From Mariniphaga sp041687255 (GTDB lineage Bacteria; Bacteroidota; Bacteroidia; Bacteroidales; Prolixibacteraceae), in NCBI GenBank assembly GCA_041687255.1, contig JAWLCL010000019.1:1-64000 (forward strand): a stretch of 64,000 nt of DNA, read 5' to 3'. The notes under the pieces were generated by a model. The model made no database searches, was not told the DNA's origin, and was given only the letters and a program-made list of their open reading frames with translations. This document shows, piece after piece, positions 62,862-64,000 of the stretch. Position numbers and translations under genes: made by a program. Every line of letters starts with the position of its first letter. The stretch's first letter is position 1.

Positions 62862-63851
62862 ATGAAAAAAATTATCCAATTAAGTATGGCAATTATTATG
62901 ACAACATTGTTTTCAACAGCTCAAAATTTTCCAAAGCTTGAGGAATCCTTCCGGCTGAAACAACTGGAAGCGCCTGCAGGAAAAGTGTGGATGGTGCTCG
63001 ATACAGACACCTACAATGAGGTTGACGACCAGTTTGCCCTGGCTTATGCATTTCTTTCAAAGGAAAATATTGAACTGGAAGCTGTTTATGCTGCTCCTTT
63101 TCACAACAACCGCTCCGACGGACCAGCCGACGGGATGGAGAAAAGTTACCAGGAAATCCTGCGGTTGCTTGGCTTGCTGGGTAAATCACCTGAAGGTTTT
63201 GCATTCCGCGGCTCCGACAGGTATCTGAAAGATACCTCTACCCCTGTCCGCAGCGAGGCGGCATTCGATTTGATAGAAAAAGCCATGGATGCCACCCCGG
63301 AAAACCCGCTTTATGTGGTGCCCATCGGATGCATTACCAATATTGCCTCTGCCATATTAATCGAACCAAAAATAATACAAAACATAGTAGTGGTATGGCT
63401 GGGCGGCAATGGCCTTAACTGGCCCCATCAGAGAGAATTTAACCTGATGCAGGATGTACCTGCAGCACAGGTGGTGTTTAACTCCGGAGTACCTGTGGTA
63501 GTAATGCCATGCCGGCCGGTGGTTTCACATTTTCACACCACTTTGCCCGAGCTTAAACATTATCTGGCAGGCAAAAATCAACTCTCGGACTACCTGTACA
63601 ATATTGTTGAGGATTACAGTGGGGGCCGTGAAGCTTACTCAAAGGTGATATGGGATGTTACTGCAGTGGCCTGGCTGGTGAATCCCGAATGGATAAAAAC
63701 GAACCTGGTGCACAGCCCTTTACTCACTGACCAGGTTACTTACAGTGTTGACCGGTCCCGGCATTTCATCCGTATGGCTGAAGAATTAAATCGCGATGCT
63801 ATATTCAGAGATTTGTTTAAAAAACTGGCAGAACATTCTGTTCAGGAATAA
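62862..63851 (+). CDS. Exported nucleoside hydrolase-like protein
   Basis: This 329-residue protein has a signal sequence (MKKIIQLSMAIIMTTLFSTAQ) and the inosine-uridine nucleoside hydrolase fold. The metal-site motif is LDTDTYNEVDDQFALAYAF (DTDxxxExDDxxA; canonical DTDPGxDDxxA is partly changed), and the later residues NPLYVVPIGCITNIASAI and the C-terminal VIWDVTAVAWLV (the D of WDVTA) fit the family. Its location in the periplasm and pairing with a sugar isomerase suggest use of nucleosides or other N-ribosides. The canonical Gly is replaced, so the substrate may differ. Confidence 0.86.
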   Translation: MKKIIQLSMAIIMTTLFSTAQNFPKLEESFRLKQLEAPAGKVWMVLDTDTYNEVDDQFALAYAFLSKENIELEAVYAAPFHNNRSDGPADGMEKSYQEILRLLGLLGKSPEGFAFRGSDRYLKDTSTPVRSEAAFDLIEKAMDATPENPLYVVPIGCITNIASAILIEPKIIQNIVVVWLGGNGLNWPHQREFNLMQDVPAAQVVFNSGVPVVVMPCRPVVSHFHTTLPELKHYLAGKNQLSDYLYNIVEDYSGGREAYSKVIWDVTAVAWLVNPEWIKTNLVHSPLLTDQVTYSVDRSRHFIRMAEELNRDAIFRDLFKKLAEHSVQE

Positions 63852-64000
63852 CTACCTTCACAAAGGGGAGATGGGAAATATATTAATAGGGTTCGAATTG
63901 ATTATTGAATAAAAGCACTGTGAACCTGCTGAGGAAAAGTTCGGTTATACCAAACCAGTTGAGCTTTTTATTGTTGATCTTTTCAGAGGACGAATAGCAG
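63852..64000. other. Right-edge sequence without a recognisable feature
   Basis: The last ~150 bases hold no gene start, hairpin or repeat that I can support. Any continuation of the isomerase/nucleoside hydrolase operon would lie outside the window. Confidence 0.5.

Overview
The window looks like a chromosomal segment of a member of the Bacteroidota, most likely a Bacteroidales/Marinilabiliales-type anaerobe or marine bacterium. The reasons are: a C-terminal type IX secretion sorting domain on a surface protein; several promoters that match the Bacteroidota -7 consensus TAnnTTTG; start codons preceded by A-rich DNA rather than Shine-Dalgarno sequences; an ExbB - four-helix membrane protein - ExbD - ExbD cluster; a long PurF-like amidotransferase; and several TlpA/DUF4369-like and lipobox-bearing exported proteins. 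The assignment below order level is inference. No rRNA, phage, intact insertion sequence or CRISPR array was seen.

Layout. 1-600 is a 66-bp tandem repeat array that runs off the left edge. 716-4507 holds an ArnT-like glycosyltransferase, coaD and a thioredoxin-fold protein without CxxC. 4516-5783 is non-coding and carries three degenerate copies of a ~254-bp dispersed element. 5784-8269 has Nudix/pyrE/SRPBCC/birA. 8424-13603 is a co-directional membrane-biogenesis run: rsfS, ftsH, a DUF2007 gene, cdsA, psd and pssA. 13829-17055 (minus) has a PurF-like protein, a SPOR protein and YebC. 17264-26424 is a mix of small housekeeping genes (AhpD-like, NifX-like, yjjX, GNAT, AlbA_2, alkaline phosphatase, bile-acid/sodium symporter, PlsC-like, DEAD-box helicase, dprA). 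26520-28828 is aroB-aroA. 28839-33458 has a transglutaminase lipoprotein, a NagX-like acyltransferase, tadA and aspS. 34192-36544 (minus) is the ExbB/ExbD energiser operon, followed by tRNA-Ser(GGA), L-asparaginase, TatD, glutamate dehydrogenase, groES-groEL and fmt (all minus).

From 43.8 kb onward the content is more accessory: an unassigned small helical protein, a GyrI-like protein, a FemAB-like transferase, a lipoprotein, an FG-GAP/VCBS protein, an M28 peptidase, an EamA transporter, a TlpA-type lipoprotein, a HEPN-MNT toxin-antitoxin pair, asnB, a large cupredoxin-repeat surface protein, DUF302, a PQQ-propeller lipoprotein, an AI-2E transporter, and an exported sugar isomerase next to an exported nucleoside hydrolase at the right edge.

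The most interesting items are (i) the 848-residue surface protein with a type-1-copper cupredoxin head, six 105-residue repeats with conserved histidines and a Ca-loop-like motif, and a T9SS tail; (ii) a ~108-bp inverted array built from an 11-bp unit at 48516-48623, with a 23-bp exact fragment 15 kb away; (iii) the 66-bp tandem array whose internal hairpin recurs near 46980; and (iv) the three-copy dispersed element at 4.6-5.3 kb. All functional calls come from reading motifs by eye; no database search was run.
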